DNA from: Peptococcaceae bacterium
GTDB taxonomy: Bacteria > Bacillota > Dehalobacteriia > UBA4068 > UBA4997
Length of the DNA stretch: 15,714 nucleotides
Reading direction: 5' to 3'
Assembly: GCA_019421315.1 (NCBI GenBank)
Contig: JAHZFN010000076.1
Span: 1 to 15,714, forward strand
The translations under genes and the position numbers were made by a program. Below, piece after piece: positions 1-8,501 of the stretch (position 1 is its first letter; every line of letters begins with the position of its first letter). A model generated the notes under the pieces. It saw only the letters and a program-made list of their open reading frames with translations. It was not told the DNA's origin and did no database searches.

Positions 1-2
1 CC

Positions 3-989
3 GAAAGCAAGCATACATTGGTTACGCCCGACAGCTACAACACGCCGATGGGCATTACAATCACCGTCCGCAACAGCTTGAAACCCATACACCAGGTTTT
101 TGTGGCGGAGATGGGCGCCAGACAAAAAGGCGACATAAAAGAGCTTTGCGATTTGGTACAGCCGAAAATCGGCATTTTGACTGCCATCGGACCTCAGCAT
201 TTGGAAACTTTCGGCAATATCGAAACTGTTGCCGCAACCAAATTTGAACTGATTGACAGTCTGCCTGCCGACGGTTTGGCGGTTTTGAACCAAGATGACG
301 AACAGATCCGTAAAAACATGGGCAGGGTTAAGGTTCGTACTTTGACCTATGCCATCGAAAATATCGGCGAGGGCAAAGACAGGGTTGATTATTGGGCGGA
401 GGATATCGATTTTTCTGCGCAGGGTATGACATTTACATTGAAAAGCAAAGCGGGCGCAAGTGTACCGATGCATACCCAGCTTTTGGGTAAGCATAATATT
501 TATAATATTTTGGCGGCGACTGCCGTTGCTGTTGATTTGGGCATGGATTACGGCGCTATCGCCAGAGCCGTTGCCGCTGTTCCGCCTGTTCCGCATCGTC
601 TTGTTTTGAAGAGGGCGGGCAGCTTTACCATTATAGATGATGCTTTTAACTCCAATCCTGTGGGTTCTGCCATGGCATTGGAGGTTCTCGGCAAAATGCC
701 TGGCGGCAGAAAAATCATCATTACGCCGGGTATGGTTGAGCTGGGCGCTGAGGAATACGCCAAAAACAAAGAGTTTGCCAAAAAATGCGCCGAGGTCTGC
801 GATTATGTTATCATCGTCGGCAAAAAGCACAGTCAGGCGTTGGTTGACGGCATTGCCGAAGCGCAGCTTGCCGCAGACAAATATTATATTGCGGAAAATT
901 TGGCGGACGCCAACCAAAAAATGCGTTCAATGGTTATGGCGGGCGATTACGTGCTTTTTGAAAACGATTTGCCCGATACTTATTTATAA
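3..989 (+). CDS. murF: MurF-type Mur ligase, C-terminal two thirds (5' end outside window)
   Basis: The reading frame is open from the first complete codon at base 3, so the gene begins upstream. MurF joins D-Ala-D-Ala to UDP-MurNAc-tripeptide in the cytoplasm, using ATP. What is visible is the central ATPase domain after the P-loop (TPDSYNTPMG, then EMGARQKGDI and TAIGPQHLETFG), the HNIYN motif, and the C-terminal ligase domain with the DDAFNSNP motif typical of Mur ligases; it ends in FENDLPDTYL. The P-loop (GTxGKT) and the N-terminal substrate domain are not in the window. The YNTPMG and EMGA...KGDIKELC wording resembles a MurF-like subfamily I associate with Clostridia and with an adjacent ddl, which is exactly the next gene here. 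It could be a second, specialised MurF rather than the main cell-wall enzyme. Family assignment is secure; exact substrate is inferred. Confidence 0.88.
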   Translation, partial: ESKHTLVTPDSYNTPMGITITVRNSLKPIHQVFVAEMGARQKGDIKELCDLVQPKIGILTAIGPQHLETFGNIETVAATKFELIDSLPADGLAVLNQDDEQIRKNMGRVKVRTLTYAIENIGEGKDRVDYWAEDIDFSAQGMTFTLKSKAGASVPMHTQLLGKHNIYNILAATAVAVDLGMDYGAIARAVAAVPPVPHRLVLKRAGSFTIIDDAFNSNPVGSAMALEVLGKMPGGRKIIITPGMVELGAEEYAKNKEFAKKCAEVCDYVIIVGKKHSQALVDGIAEAQLAADKYYIAENLADANQKMRSMVMAGDYVLFENDLPDTYL

Positions 990-1177
990 ATGTTTATTTT
1001 ATAAAAGAAAACCGATTTGAGTTTGGCAGTTTTTTTGGTAAATTAATATTAAAAAATAAGCTGTGTAGTAATTCAAAAAATAATTATGAAAAGCAACTCG
1101 ATTATCGGATTAATTTCCGAAATCAGAGAAGCGTTGCAGAATTTAATTTGACAGACAGAAATATTGGAGGCTGAAAA

Positions 1178-2404
1178 ATGCAGAAAATCAGAATGGGTGT
1201 TATTTACGGCGGGCCTTCCGTTGAACATGAAATTGCGGTGCTTTCCGCTTGTCAGGCAATGGCTGCCGTAGATACCGATAAATATGAGGTTATCCCTATT
1301 TTTATTACCAAAAAGGGTCTTTGGTACACGGGCGAGGCTTTGAAAGACGTTAAAAATTATGCCGAATTGGATAATTTGCTTAAGCAGTGCCAACAGGTTC
1401 ATATGACGGCTGACCGAGGCGCTCACAAATTGATTATTCCAAAAAAAGGTTTGTTCGGCAAAGCGGAAGACATTCGGCTTGATGTCATGGTTCCCGTTAT
1501 GCACGGCGCTCACGGCGAGGACGGCTGTTTGCAGGGCTTGCTGGAGCTTTTGAATATTCCCTATGCCGGTCCGGGCGTTTTGGGCGCAGCTGTCGGCATG
1601 GATAAAATTATGATGAAGGCAGTTTTGAAAAGTGCCGACATTCCCGTTGTGGAGGGCGTTTACTTCACAACCGAAGAATGGTATGCCGAACGGGAAGCCA
1701 AAATGGATTTGATTGAAGAAAAGCTGGGTTATCCCGTTATCGTTAAGCCTGCTAACCTTGGTTCTTCTGTCGGTATCGGCAAGGCGGACAACAGGGATTC
1801 TTTGGCGGCGGCTTTGGATTATTCCGCAACCTTTACGGGCAGGCTTTTGATTGAGCATTGCGTTACCAATATGCGTGAAATTAACTGCTCGGTTTTGGGC
1901 GGCGGCGGTTCTGCCCGAACGTCTGTCTGCGAAGAACCGATTACCGGCAGTGAGTTTTTGACATACGAAGATAAATACATGGGCGGCGGCAAGGGCGCCA
2001 AAGGTTCCAAAGGCAGTGCGCAGGGCATGAGCGGCAGCAGACGGGAAATTCCCGCTGATTTGCCAAAAGAGATGAGCGACGCCATCAGAGATTTGGCAAA
2101 ACGCAGCTTTATCGCCTTGGACGGCAGCGGCGTTTGCCGTGTTGACATTATTTTGGACGTTGATAAAAATCAGCCTTATGTCAACGAGGTTAATACCATT
2201 CCAGGTTCGTTGTCTTTTTATTTATGGGAAGCTACCGGCTTGAGTTTTACGGAGTTGATGGATGAATTGGTGAACATCGCCTTGAAACGCCAGCGCACCA
2301 AAGAAAGCTATACTTTATCTTTTGACACCAACATTTTGGCGGGAGCTGCAGGCGGCGGCGTCAAAGGCGCCAAAGGGGCGAAAGGCGTTAAAAGCGGAAT
2401 TTGA
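1178..2404 (+). CDS. ddl: D-alanine--D-alanine ligase with Gly/Lys-rich insert and tail
   Basis: ATP-grasp enzyme that condenses two D-alanines to D-Ala-D-Ala for MurF, in the cytoplasm. The 408-aa protein starts at an ATG 7 nt after GGAGG (1166-1170). Family marks are YGGPSVEHEIAVLSA (Glu16), HGAHGEDG (109-116), KPANLGSSVGIG (Lys190 onward), YEDKY (Tyr267 at the place of the omega-loop Tyr of D-Ala-D-Ala ligases) and the metal-binding NEVNTIPG (336-343). The Tyr favours D-Ala-D-Ala over D-Ala-D-Lac specificity. It is longer than E. coli DdlB (about 306 aa): a Gly/Lys/Ser-rich stretch lies at residues 269-283 in the omega loop, and a second, GGGVKGAKGAKG-like, ends the protein (about 390-408). 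It follows the MurF-type gene by 188 nt, consistent with a shared pathway. Function is secure; the role of the Gly/Lys segments is unknown. Confidence 0.93.
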   Translation: MQKIRMGVIYGGPSVEHEIAVLSACQAMAAVDTDKYEVIPIFITKKGLWYTGEALKDVKNYAELDNLLKQCQQVHMTADRGAHKLIIPKKGLFGKAEDIRLDVMVPVMHGAHGEDGCLQGLLELLNIPYAGPGVLGAAVGMDKIMMKAVLKSADIPVVEGVYFTTEEWYAEREAKMDLIEEKLGYPVIVKPANLGSSVGIGKADNRDSLAAALDYSATFTGRLLIEHCVTNMREINCSVLGGGGSARTSVCEEPITGSEFLTYEDKYMGGGKGAKGSKGSAQGMSGSRREIPADLPKEMSDAIRDLAKRSFIALDGSGVCRVDIILDVDKNQPYVNEVNTIPGSLSFYLWEATGLSFTELMDELVNIALKRQRTKESYTLSFDTNILAGAAGGGVKGAKGAKGVKSGI

Positions 2405-2480
2405 TTTTCGGATATTATTATAGATTTATATAATTAAATAAAATTTATTTGCAGATAATAAACGGGCGGCATAAGGTTTT

Positions 2481-2532
2481 GATTTTTTTGAAAAAGACCT
2501 GCGGCGTCTTGTTGAAAAAAATCTTTTATTTT
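2481..2532 (+). terminator. Possible intrinsic terminator between ddl and dprA
   Basis: GATTTTTTT (2481-2489) can pair with AAAAAAATC (2515-2523), enclosing a 5-bp AAGAC/GTCTT stem around a CTGCGGC loop, and is followed by TTTTATTTT. The outer stem is almost all A-T, so it may be weak. It would separate cell-wall genes from dprA. Confidence 0.4.
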
Positions 2533-2553
2533 CGGTTGATATGTTGATGGGAG

Positions 2554-3675
2554 ATGTTTGTTTTGTCGCTGGAATATTTGTTGGCTCTGCACAGTATATA
2601 TTCCCTTTTGGGTCAGAGATTGAACAAATTGATGGAATATTTCGGGGATGCGGAGGAATGCTGGAATAATGAGGACGAATGGGCGGACGCTCTCGGTTTA
2701 AAGGGGACTGCTTTGCACAATTTGCTGACGGAAAAGCGCTGCGTGGACATACACGGCGTTTACGAAACATTTTTGAAGTCCGACTGCAAATTTGTTACTT
2801 TGGCAGATGACAATTATCCGCAGAGGCTGCGCAATATCTGCGATCCGCCGTATTTGTTTTATTACAAGGGCAAGCTGCCGTCGGACGGCGAAATCAGCAT
2901 TGCCATGATTGGCTCCCGCCGTGCGACTTCTTACGGCTTGCAGGCGACGGAATATATCAGCAGGCAGTTGGCGGAACAGGGCGCAACCATCGTCAGCGGT
3001 TTGGCAAGGGGCATTGATTCGGCGGGACACCGAGGTGCTCTTGCGGTTGGCGGCACATGTGTCGGCGTTTTGGGCTGCGGGGTGGATGTGGTTTATCCGC
3101 CCGAAAACCGCAAGCTTTTCGACCTTGTTAAGGAAAACGGCTGTATTATCAGTGAGTTTCCTTTGGGAACAAACCCGATACCGCGGAATTTTGTTGTCAG
3201 AAATCGTTTGGTAAGCGGACTTGCCGACGGGGTTGTGGTGGTTGAGGCAACCAAAAAGAGCGGCACGCAGATTACCGTTGATTATGCCTTGGAGCAGGGC
3301 AAGAATATTTTCGCAGTTCCCGGTCCTATATTCAGCCCTTTGAGTCAGGGAACGCACAAGCTGATCCGAGACGATAATTTTAAGCTGGTTACCTGCGCCG
3401 ACGATATTCTTTGCGAATTTGAACAGCCGAATTTGTTTGAAAATCCGTATAAAAGCAACGATGAACAATTATCTTTGTTTGCCGGCATGGCGGAAGAAAC
3501 GACAGATTTGGAAAAGAAGATATGGGATTATTTGGTAACTCCGAAGCATTTTAATGAAATAACGGTCTTTTTGGGTAAAGAGGCCTCTGATTTGGCGCCT
3601 GTTTTGACAGTGATGGAATTGAGAGGCTATATTACCAGACAGGACGGTCAATATTATACAAGAAAAAATCAGTGA
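2554..3675 (+). CDS. dprA: DNA processing protein DprA (Smf)
   Basis: DprA binds incoming single-stranded DNA during natural transformation and loads RecA; it is also conserved in many bacteria not known to be competent. Using the ATG at 2554 gives 373 aa. The N-terminal helical region (about 1-80) is followed by the Rossmann-like DprA domain with GSRRATSYG (120-128), SGLARGIDSAGH (148-159), VLGCGVDVVYPPEN and RNFVVRNRLVSGL (211-223), and then a C-terminal winged-helix-like domain (about 315-370). The start is uncertain: GGGAG (2549-2553) directly abuts the ATG with no spacer, whereas the in-frame TTG at 2563 lies 9 nt downstream of it and would give 370 aa beginning near SLEYLLALH. The gene ends 8 nt before topA, so the two are probably cotranscribed. 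It is intact, so transformation capacity is possible but not shown. Confidence 0.93.
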   Translation: MFVLSLEYLLALHSIYSLLGQRLNKLMEYFGDAEECWNNEDEWADALGLKGTALHNLLTEKRCVDIHGVYETFLKSDCKFVTLADDNYPQRLRNICDPPYLFYYKGKLPSDGEISIAMIGSRRATSYGLQATEYISRQLAEQGATIVSGLARGIDSAGHRGALAVGGTCVGVLGCGVDVVYPPENRKLFDLVKENGCIISEFPLGTNPIPRNFVVRNRLVSGLADGVVVVEATKKSGTQITVDYALEQGKNIFAVPGPIFSPLSQGTHKLIRDDNFKLVTCADDILCEFEQPNLFENPYKSNDEQLSLFAGMAEETTDLEKKIWDYLVTPKHFNEITVFLGKEASDLAPVLTVMELRGYITRQDGQYYTRKNQ

Positions 3676-3683
3676 GGTGTGAA

Positions 3684-5804
3684 ATGGGAAAAACCTTAGT
3701 TGTGGTGGAATCTCCTACCAAAGCGAAAGCCATAGGCAAATTTTTAAGCAGCAATTATGTTGTCAGACCCTCCATGGGGCATGTGCGGGATTTGCCCAAA
3801 AGCAACCTGGGGATTGACGTTGAGAATAATTTTGAACCTAAGTATATTACAATTCGCGGCAAGGGCAATCTTATTAAATCTTTGAAGGACGAGGCCAAAA
3901 AATGCGACAATGTTTTGCTGGCATCTGACCCCGACCGTGAGGGTGAGGTTATCGCTTGGCATTTGCAGACGTATTTGCCTAATTTGAAACCGAAATGTCG
4001 TGTGGAATTTCATGAAATTACAAAAGAAACTATTAAAAAAGCGGTTAAAGTCCCCAGAGAAATCAACATGAACATGGTCAATGCTCAACAGGCTCGCCGT
4101 GTTTTGGATAGATTGGTGGGCTATAAAATTTCCCCTCTGCTTTGGGCAAAGGTGAAAAAAGGTCTTTCCGCCGGTCGTGTGCAGTCGGTTGCCGTGCGTT
4201 TGATTTGCGACCGAGATAAGGAAATTAAAAACTTTGTACCTGTGGAATATTGGAGCCTTAATGCGGATTTGGAAACGGGCAACGGTATTCTTTCCGCTAA
4301 ATTGCAGAAAATCAACGGCAAAAAGGCGGAAATTCACAATAATGAAGAAATGCAGGGTATTTTAAGCCATTTGCAGGGCGCCGAATATAAGGTTACAAGC
4401 GTCAGCAAAAAACAAAAGCTGAAAAACCCCGTTGCGCCTTTTACCACCAGCAGTTTGCAGCAGGAAGCTTACAGAAAGCACAGCATTGTTACAAAGAAAA
4501 CCATGCAGCTGGCACAGCAGCTTTATGAGGGTATTGAGCTTGGCAAAGAGGGAACCGTCGGTTTGATTACCTATATGCGTACCGACTCGGTTCGTGTTTC
4601 TCCCGAAGCTCAGGCTGCTGCCAGAGAATACATTGAAAACAAATACGGTAAGGAATATGTTCCCCAAACGCCCAGAGTTTTCAAAAGCAAAGGCAAAATT
4701 CAAGACGCCCACGAAGCTATTCGTCCCAGTAATATCAAAAGACTGCCCAAGGATGTTAAGCAGTATTTGACACCGCAGCAGTATAAGCTTTACAAATTGA
4801 TTTGGGAACGTTTTGTCGCCAGTCAGATGGCATCTGCCGTTTTGGACGTTACCGGCGTTAATATCGAAGCCAAGGATTATCAGTTCCGCGCGACCGGTTC
4901 CGTTCTGAAGTTTGCCGGCTATATGCAGCTTTATATGGAGGGTATTGACGAGGACGAAGAAAAAGAAGATTTGGGTATGCTGCCCGAAGTGTCTGAGGGT
5001 CAGGCTTTGGCTTTGCAAAAGCTGAATCCCAAGCAGCATTTTACGCAGCCGCCGGCTCGTTACACTGAAGCCATGCTGGTTAAGGCTTTGGAAGAAAAAG
5101 GGATCGGTCGACCCAGTACTTACGCCCCCATTATTGATACTATTTTGGGGCGGGGTTACGTTGTCCGTGAAGAAAAGCATTTTTATTCCACCGAACTGGG
5201 TCAGATTGTGGTTGATATTCTGACAAAAAGCTTCGGTGATATTATGGACGTTGATTTTACGGCTCACATGGAGCAGTCTTTGGACGATATTGAAGAGGGC
5301 AAGGAAGAATGGCGGGACGTTATAGCCGCATTTTACGGTCCTTTTTCTCAGGATTTGGCAAAAGCCGAGGCTAATTTGGAAAAAGTGGAAATTGCGCCCG
5401 AAGTCAGCGATGAGGTCTGCGAAAAATGCGGCAAGCCCATGGTTTACCGTTTGGGGAAATACGGCAAGTTTTTGGCTTGCTCCGGTTTCCCGGAATGCCG
5501 CAACACAAAGGCTATTGTGGTTGAAACAGGCGTTAAATGCCGAGCCTGCGGCGGCAATATTATTCAAAAGAAGAGCCGCGGCGGCAGAATTTTCTACGGT
5601 TGCAGCAATTATCCCGAATGTAAATATGTGGCGTGGAATCCGCCCATTGACGAGGTTTGTCCCGAATGCGGCGCTCAGCTGACCGTTAAAAAACACAGGG
5701 ACGGCAGTGAAAAGAAAATTTGTCCCAACAAAAATTGCCCCACCAACGCCAATGCCGAAAAGCCGAAGCGTGGCAGAAAGGCAAAACCAAAAGCCCAGGC
5801 GTAA
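3684..5804 (+). CDS. topA: DNA topoisomerase I (type IA)
   Basis: Relaxes negative supercoils by cutting one strand through a 5'-phosphotyrosine link. I chose the ATG at 3684 (GKTLVVVESPTKAKAIGKF), preceded by GAGGTG at 3674-3679, rather than an in-frame GTG at 3672; the protein is 706 aa. The Toprim domain carries Glu9 and the acidic triad SDPDREGE (81-88). The catalytic Tyr297 is in GLITYMRTDS. RPSTYAPII marks the core. The C-terminus has three four-Cys zinc ribbons starting near residues 579 (CEKC...CSGFPEC), 619 (CRAC...CSNYPEC) and 659 (CPEC...CPNKNC), followed by a basic Lys/Arg-rich tail that should aid DNA binding. It is full length and lies 8 nt after dprA, the standard Firmicutes pairing. 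Confidence 0.97.
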   Translation: MGKTLVVVESPTKAKAIGKFLSSNYVVRPSMGHVRDLPKSNLGIDVENNFEPKYITIRGKGNLIKSLKDEAKKCDNVLLASDPDREGEVIAWHLQTYLPNLKPKCRVEFHEITKETIKKAVKVPREINMNMVNAQQARRVLDRLVGYKISPLLWAKVKKGLSAGRVQSVAVRLICDRDKEIKNFVPVEYWSLNADLETGNGILSAKLQKINGKKAEIHNNEEMQGILSHLQGAEYKVTSVSKKQKLKNPVAPFTTSSLQQEAYRKHSIVTKKTMQLAQQLYEGIELGKEGTVGLITYMRTDSVRVSPEAQAAAREYIENKYGKEYVPQTPRVFKSKGKIQDAHEAIRPSNIKRLPKDVKQYLTPQQYKLYKLIWERFVASQMASAVLDVTGVNIEAKDYQFRATGSVLKFAGYMQLYMEGIDEDEEKEDLGMLPEVSEGQALALQKLNPKQHFTQPPARYTEAMLVKALEEKGIGRPSTYAPIIDTILGRGYVVREEKHFYSTELGQIVVDILTKSFGDIMDVDFTAHMEQSLDDIEEGKEEWRDVIAAFYGPFSQDLAKAEANLEKVEIAPEVSDEVCEKCGKPMVYRLGKYGKFLACSGFPECRNTKAIVVETGVKCRACGGNIIQKKSRGGRIFYGCSNYPECKYVAWNPPIDEVCPECGAQLTVKKHRDGSEKKICPNKNCPTNANAEKPKRGRKAKPKAQA

Positions 5805-5874
5805 TTAGACGATTTAGTGTGTGTTCGGATATGTTTGCGAAACCGACATTAATGGAAGTTTGGTAAAAATTTGT

Positions 5875-5903
5875 TTGACGGCAATTTAAATATGATTTAT
5901 AAT
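5875..5903 (+). promoter_or_regulatory. Sigma-A-type promoter for trmFO
   Basis: TTGACG (5875-5880), 17-nt spacer, TATAAT (5898-5903). This is one mismatch from consensus in the 262-nt gap after topA. It implies a leader of about 155 nt before trmFO and an independent transcription start for trmFO-xerC. Confidence 0.75.
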
Positions 5904-5984
5904 TGCCCTTTACAATCAATAATATAAAGCGATTGAGCAGTTGAATTTTTTTGATTTGGAAAAATTTTTGCAGATATACGGACG

Positions 5985-5999
5985 TATTGTCAGACAATA
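5985..5999. promoter_or_regulatory. Perfect 15-nt palindrome in the trmFO leader
   Basis: TATTGTC-A-GACAATA is a perfect inverted repeat with a single central base. It lies about 80 nt downstream of the -10 box and 67 nt before trmFO. The symmetry suits a dimeric repressor operator better than an RNA hairpin, because a one-base loop cannot form without opening a pair. No matching regulator is known to me. Confidence 0.3.
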
Positions 6000-6066
6000 A
6001 AAAATCAGGAAATTTTCAGACAGCAAAGTTCAGATGTAAATAATAATAATACGGAAATAATAATAT

Positions 6067-7416
6067 ATGGAAAATAATAAACAGAGAGTTAATATTATAG
6101 GCGCCGGTTTGGCGGGCAGCGAAGCCGCCTGGCAGCTGGCGCAAAGAGGAATTGCGGTGCGGCTTTTTGAAATGCGTCCGCAAAAAAGCACGGCGGCGCA
6201 TACAACAGAGTATTTCGGCGAATTGGTTTGCAGCAATTCCTTGCGTGCCGCAGGGCTTGGCAATGCCGTCGGTCTTTTGAAAGAGGAAATGCGTATGCAC
6301 AATTCTTTGATTATGGCGGCGGCAGACAAGCACAGGATTCCCGCAGGCGGAGCTTTGGCGGTGGACAGGGACGGTTTTGGCAGAGAGATCACCGAGTCTG
6401 TTTGCAATCACCCCAATATTGAGGTTATACGCAAGGAAGTTACGGATTTGTCGGAGCTTTTGGCAAGCGGCGAAATTTTGATTGTTGCGGCGGGACCTTT
6501 GGCATCCGACGGTCTGTCGGGGGCTGTTGCAGAGTTGATTGATGAGGAATATCTGCATTTTCATGATGCCGTTGCGCCTATTATTGACGGCGGTACCATT
6601 GATTTTGATATTGCTTTTCGGGGTTCCAGATACGACAGAGGCGACAATCCCGACGGCGATTACATCAACTGCCCGATGGACAAAGAGGAATATCTGCGTT
6701 TTTACGAAGAGTTGGTTACGGCGGCAACCGTGCCTTTGAAGAATTTTGAAAAAGAAAAGGATTTCAGCGGCTGTATGCCCATTGAATCCATGGCGAAAAA
6801 AGGCGTTGATACAATTCGCTTCGGTCCTTTGAAGCCTGTGGGCATTAAGAACCCCCACAAAGACGACAGGGAGGATTACGCTGTTGTCCAGCTGCGGCAG
6901 GACAACGCCGCCGGTACTATGTTTAATATTGTGGGATTTCAGACACGGCTGACTTGGCCTGAGCAAAAACGGGTTTTTCGCATGATACCCGGTTTGGCAA
7001 ACGCCGAATTTCTGCGTTTGGGAGTTATGCACAGGAATACTTTGATCAATGCGTCCAAGCGCGCGGATAAAACACTGTTTTTAAAAAAAAATACCAACGT
7101 TTATTTTGCCGGGCAGATTACAGGCGGTGAGGGGTATATTGAATCAGCTGCCTGCGGCATGGCAGTCGGTATCTGTGCCGCCAAAAAGCTGCAAGGCGCC
7201 GAACAGCCGGTTTGGCCTTTGACAACGGCTTTGGGCGGTTTGCTGAATTATATTACGACACCGAACGGAAGTTTTCAGCCGATGAATGTAACCTTTGGTT
7301 TGATTGAACCTTTGGGTGTTAAAGTCCGCAAAAAGCGGGAGAAAAACGAAATGATCGCCAAAAGGGCTATCTCTGACATGGCGGAATTTATAGAAAAAAA
7401 CAAAATCAATAATTAA
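6067..7416 (+). CDS. trmFO: tRNA (uracil-54-C5)-methyltransferase TrmFO, folate- and FAD-dependent
   Basis: Makes ribothymidine at position 54 of the tRNA T-loop using methylenetetrahydrofolate and FADH2 instead of S-adenosylmethionine. The protein has 449 aa. The N-terminus is an FAD-binding Rossmann fold (NIIGAGLAGSEAAWQLAQRG, residues 9-28). ELVCSNSLR (Cys55) and FSGCMPIE (Cys236) match the two cysteines important for catalysis in B. subtilis TrmFO (Cys53 and Cys226). FGPLKPVG, GFQTRLTWPEQ, FAGQITGGEGYIESAACGMAVG and PNGSFQPMNVTFG are family motifs. The start at 6067 has only a poor Shine-Dalgarno sequence (GGA at 6053-6055 region) in an A/T-rich context, so translation may be modest or unstructured-leader driven. 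It is between topA and xerC as in many Firmicutes. Confidence 0.97.
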   Translation: MENNKQRVNIIGAGLAGSEAAWQLAQRGIAVRLFEMRPQKSTAAHTTEYFGELVCSNSLRAAGLGNAVGLLKEEMRMHNSLIMAAADKHRIPAGGALAVDRDGFGREITESVCNHPNIEVIRKEVTDLSELLASGEILIVAAGPLASDGLSGAVAELIDEEYLHFHDAVAPIIDGGTIDFDIAFRGSRYDRGDNPDGDYINCPMDKEEYLRFYEELVTAATVPLKNFEKEKDFSGCMPIESMAKKGVDTIRFGPLKPVGIKNPHKDDREDYAVVQLRQDNAAGTMFNIVGFQTRLTWPEQKRVFRMIPGLANAEFLRLGVMHRNTLINASKRADKTLFLKKNTNVYFAGQITGGEGYIESAACGMAVGICAAKKLQGAEQPVWPLTTALGGLLNYITTPNGSFQPMNVTFGLIEPLGVKVRKKREKNEMIAKRAISDMAEFIEKNKINN

Positions 7417-7478
7417 AATATGATTGAAATATATTGTTTAACATGAATATTGGTTGGGCTTGAAAGCGTGGTGAGGAT

Positions 7479-8417
7479 ATGGCGGAAAACAAAAACGTAG
7501 TGGATCTTGTCAATGATTTTTTGCTGTATCTGACAGTGGAAAAGCATTATGCCAAAAACACCGTTAATTCATACGAAAGAGATTTGTATCAGCTGGAGCA
7601 TTATTTGGAAGATTACGAGAGCGAGGCGGTTTTAAATAATATCGACGAGATAGATTATGCTTTGATGCGTCGGTATTTGGCTTATTTAAACAGCCTGCAT
7701 TTGGCAAAAAGCACCATTTCCCGCAAGCTTTCCGCCTGCCGCAGTTTTTACAGATATTTGATGAAAAAGCAGATTGTGGAAGCCAGCCCGCCTTCTGAGG
7801 TGATTACGCCGAAAAAAGAAAAGCGGCTGCCCAAATTTCTTTATTACGATGAGATGAAGGCGGTACTGGAAGCGCCGGCAGATGATTTGTGGGGTCGGCG
7901 GGACAAGGCGATTTTGGAGGTTTGTTACGGCGGCGGCCTGCGTGTCAGCGAGTTGGTTAGCATCAACATGACGGATATTAACAAAAACGGGCGTTTTGTT
8001 TCTGTGGTTGGCAAAGGCAGCAAGCAAAGAGTTGTTCCCATCGGTGCGGCGGCAGTTGCCGCAGTCGGTGTTTATAAAGAAACGCTGCGCAGGGAGTATT
8101 TGGATGGTGAGTTGAAGTTTATGCCCGATTTCGGTCCGGGAAAACCGCTTTTTCTGAACCAAAAAGGCGGCAGACTGACGGCAAGAAGCGTTATTGATAT
8201 TGTAAACAAATACGTTGAAGCGGCGGCGGTCAAGAAGAAAATTTCTCCCCATGCTCTGCGGCACAGCTTTGCTACCCATCTTTTGGAAAACGGCGCCGAT
8301 TTACGGTCCGTTCAGGAGCTTTTGGGGCATGAGAACATCTCCACAACGCAGATTTATACTCATGTCAGCAAGAGTGTTATGCGGGAGGTTTACAACAAAA
8401 CCCACCCCAGAGCCTGA
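7479..8417 (+). CDS. xerC: Tyrosine recombinase XerC (CodV-type)
   Basis: Site-specific recombinase that, with XerD, resolves chromosome dimers at dif. The protein has 312 aa. The N-terminal SAM-like core-binding domain (about 7-95, EKHYAKNTVNSYERDL, SRKLSACRSFYRYL) precedes the catalytic domain (about 115-305). Catalytic residues visible are Arg155 (GGGLRVSEL), Lys179 (GKGSKQR), His258 and Arg261 (HALRHSFATHLL), His284 (LLGHENIS) and Tyr293 (TQIYTHVS). Its place directly before hslV-hslU matches the B. subtilis codV-codW-codX order. The ATG at 7479 is only 2 nt after GTGAGG (7471-7476), an unusually short spacing; the in-frame GTG at 7500 is an alternative but has no better site. It is a chromosomal housekeeping enzyme, not evidence of an integrated element. 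Confidence 0.94.
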   Translation: MAENKNVVDLVNDFLLYLTVEKHYAKNTVNSYERDLYQLEHYLEDYESEAVLNNIDEIDYALMRRYLAYLNSLHLAKSTISRKLSACRSFYRYLMKKQIVEASPPSEVITPKKEKRLPKFLYYDEMKAVLEAPADDLWGRRDKAILEVCYGGGLRVSELVSINMTDINKNGRFVSVVGKGSKQRVVPIGAAAVAAVGVYKETLRREYLDGELKFMPDFGPGKPLFLNQKGGRLTARSVIDIVNKYVEAAAVKKKISPHALRHSFATHLLENGADLRSVQELLGHENISTTQIYTHVSKSVMREVYNKTHPRA

Positions 8418-8501
8418 GTTTTGATAATTTTGGCGTTTGTTTGGAAAAACCGATTGGAAACCCCGAATGGTTGTTAAAGATGATTTGGAAGATAACGGAA
8501 G

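Noticed and set aside
1010..1037. Terminator after the MurF gene (AAAAC...GTTTTTTT)
   Set aside because: Only about five outer pairs form, with mismatches inside; the T-run alone is insufficient.
4362..5696. A 444-codon open frame on the minus strand opposite topA
   Set aside because: It mirrors the codon bias of topA, has no ribosome site or recognisable motif, and topA is unmistakable. Similar long minus-strand frames opposite trmFO, tsf, dprA, ddl and the hslV leader are rejected for the same reason.
7479..8417. Tyrosine recombinase as a sign of an integrated element or integron
   Set aside because: Sequence and position before hslVU match the chromosomal XerC/CodV; no attachment repeats or cargo genes are visible.
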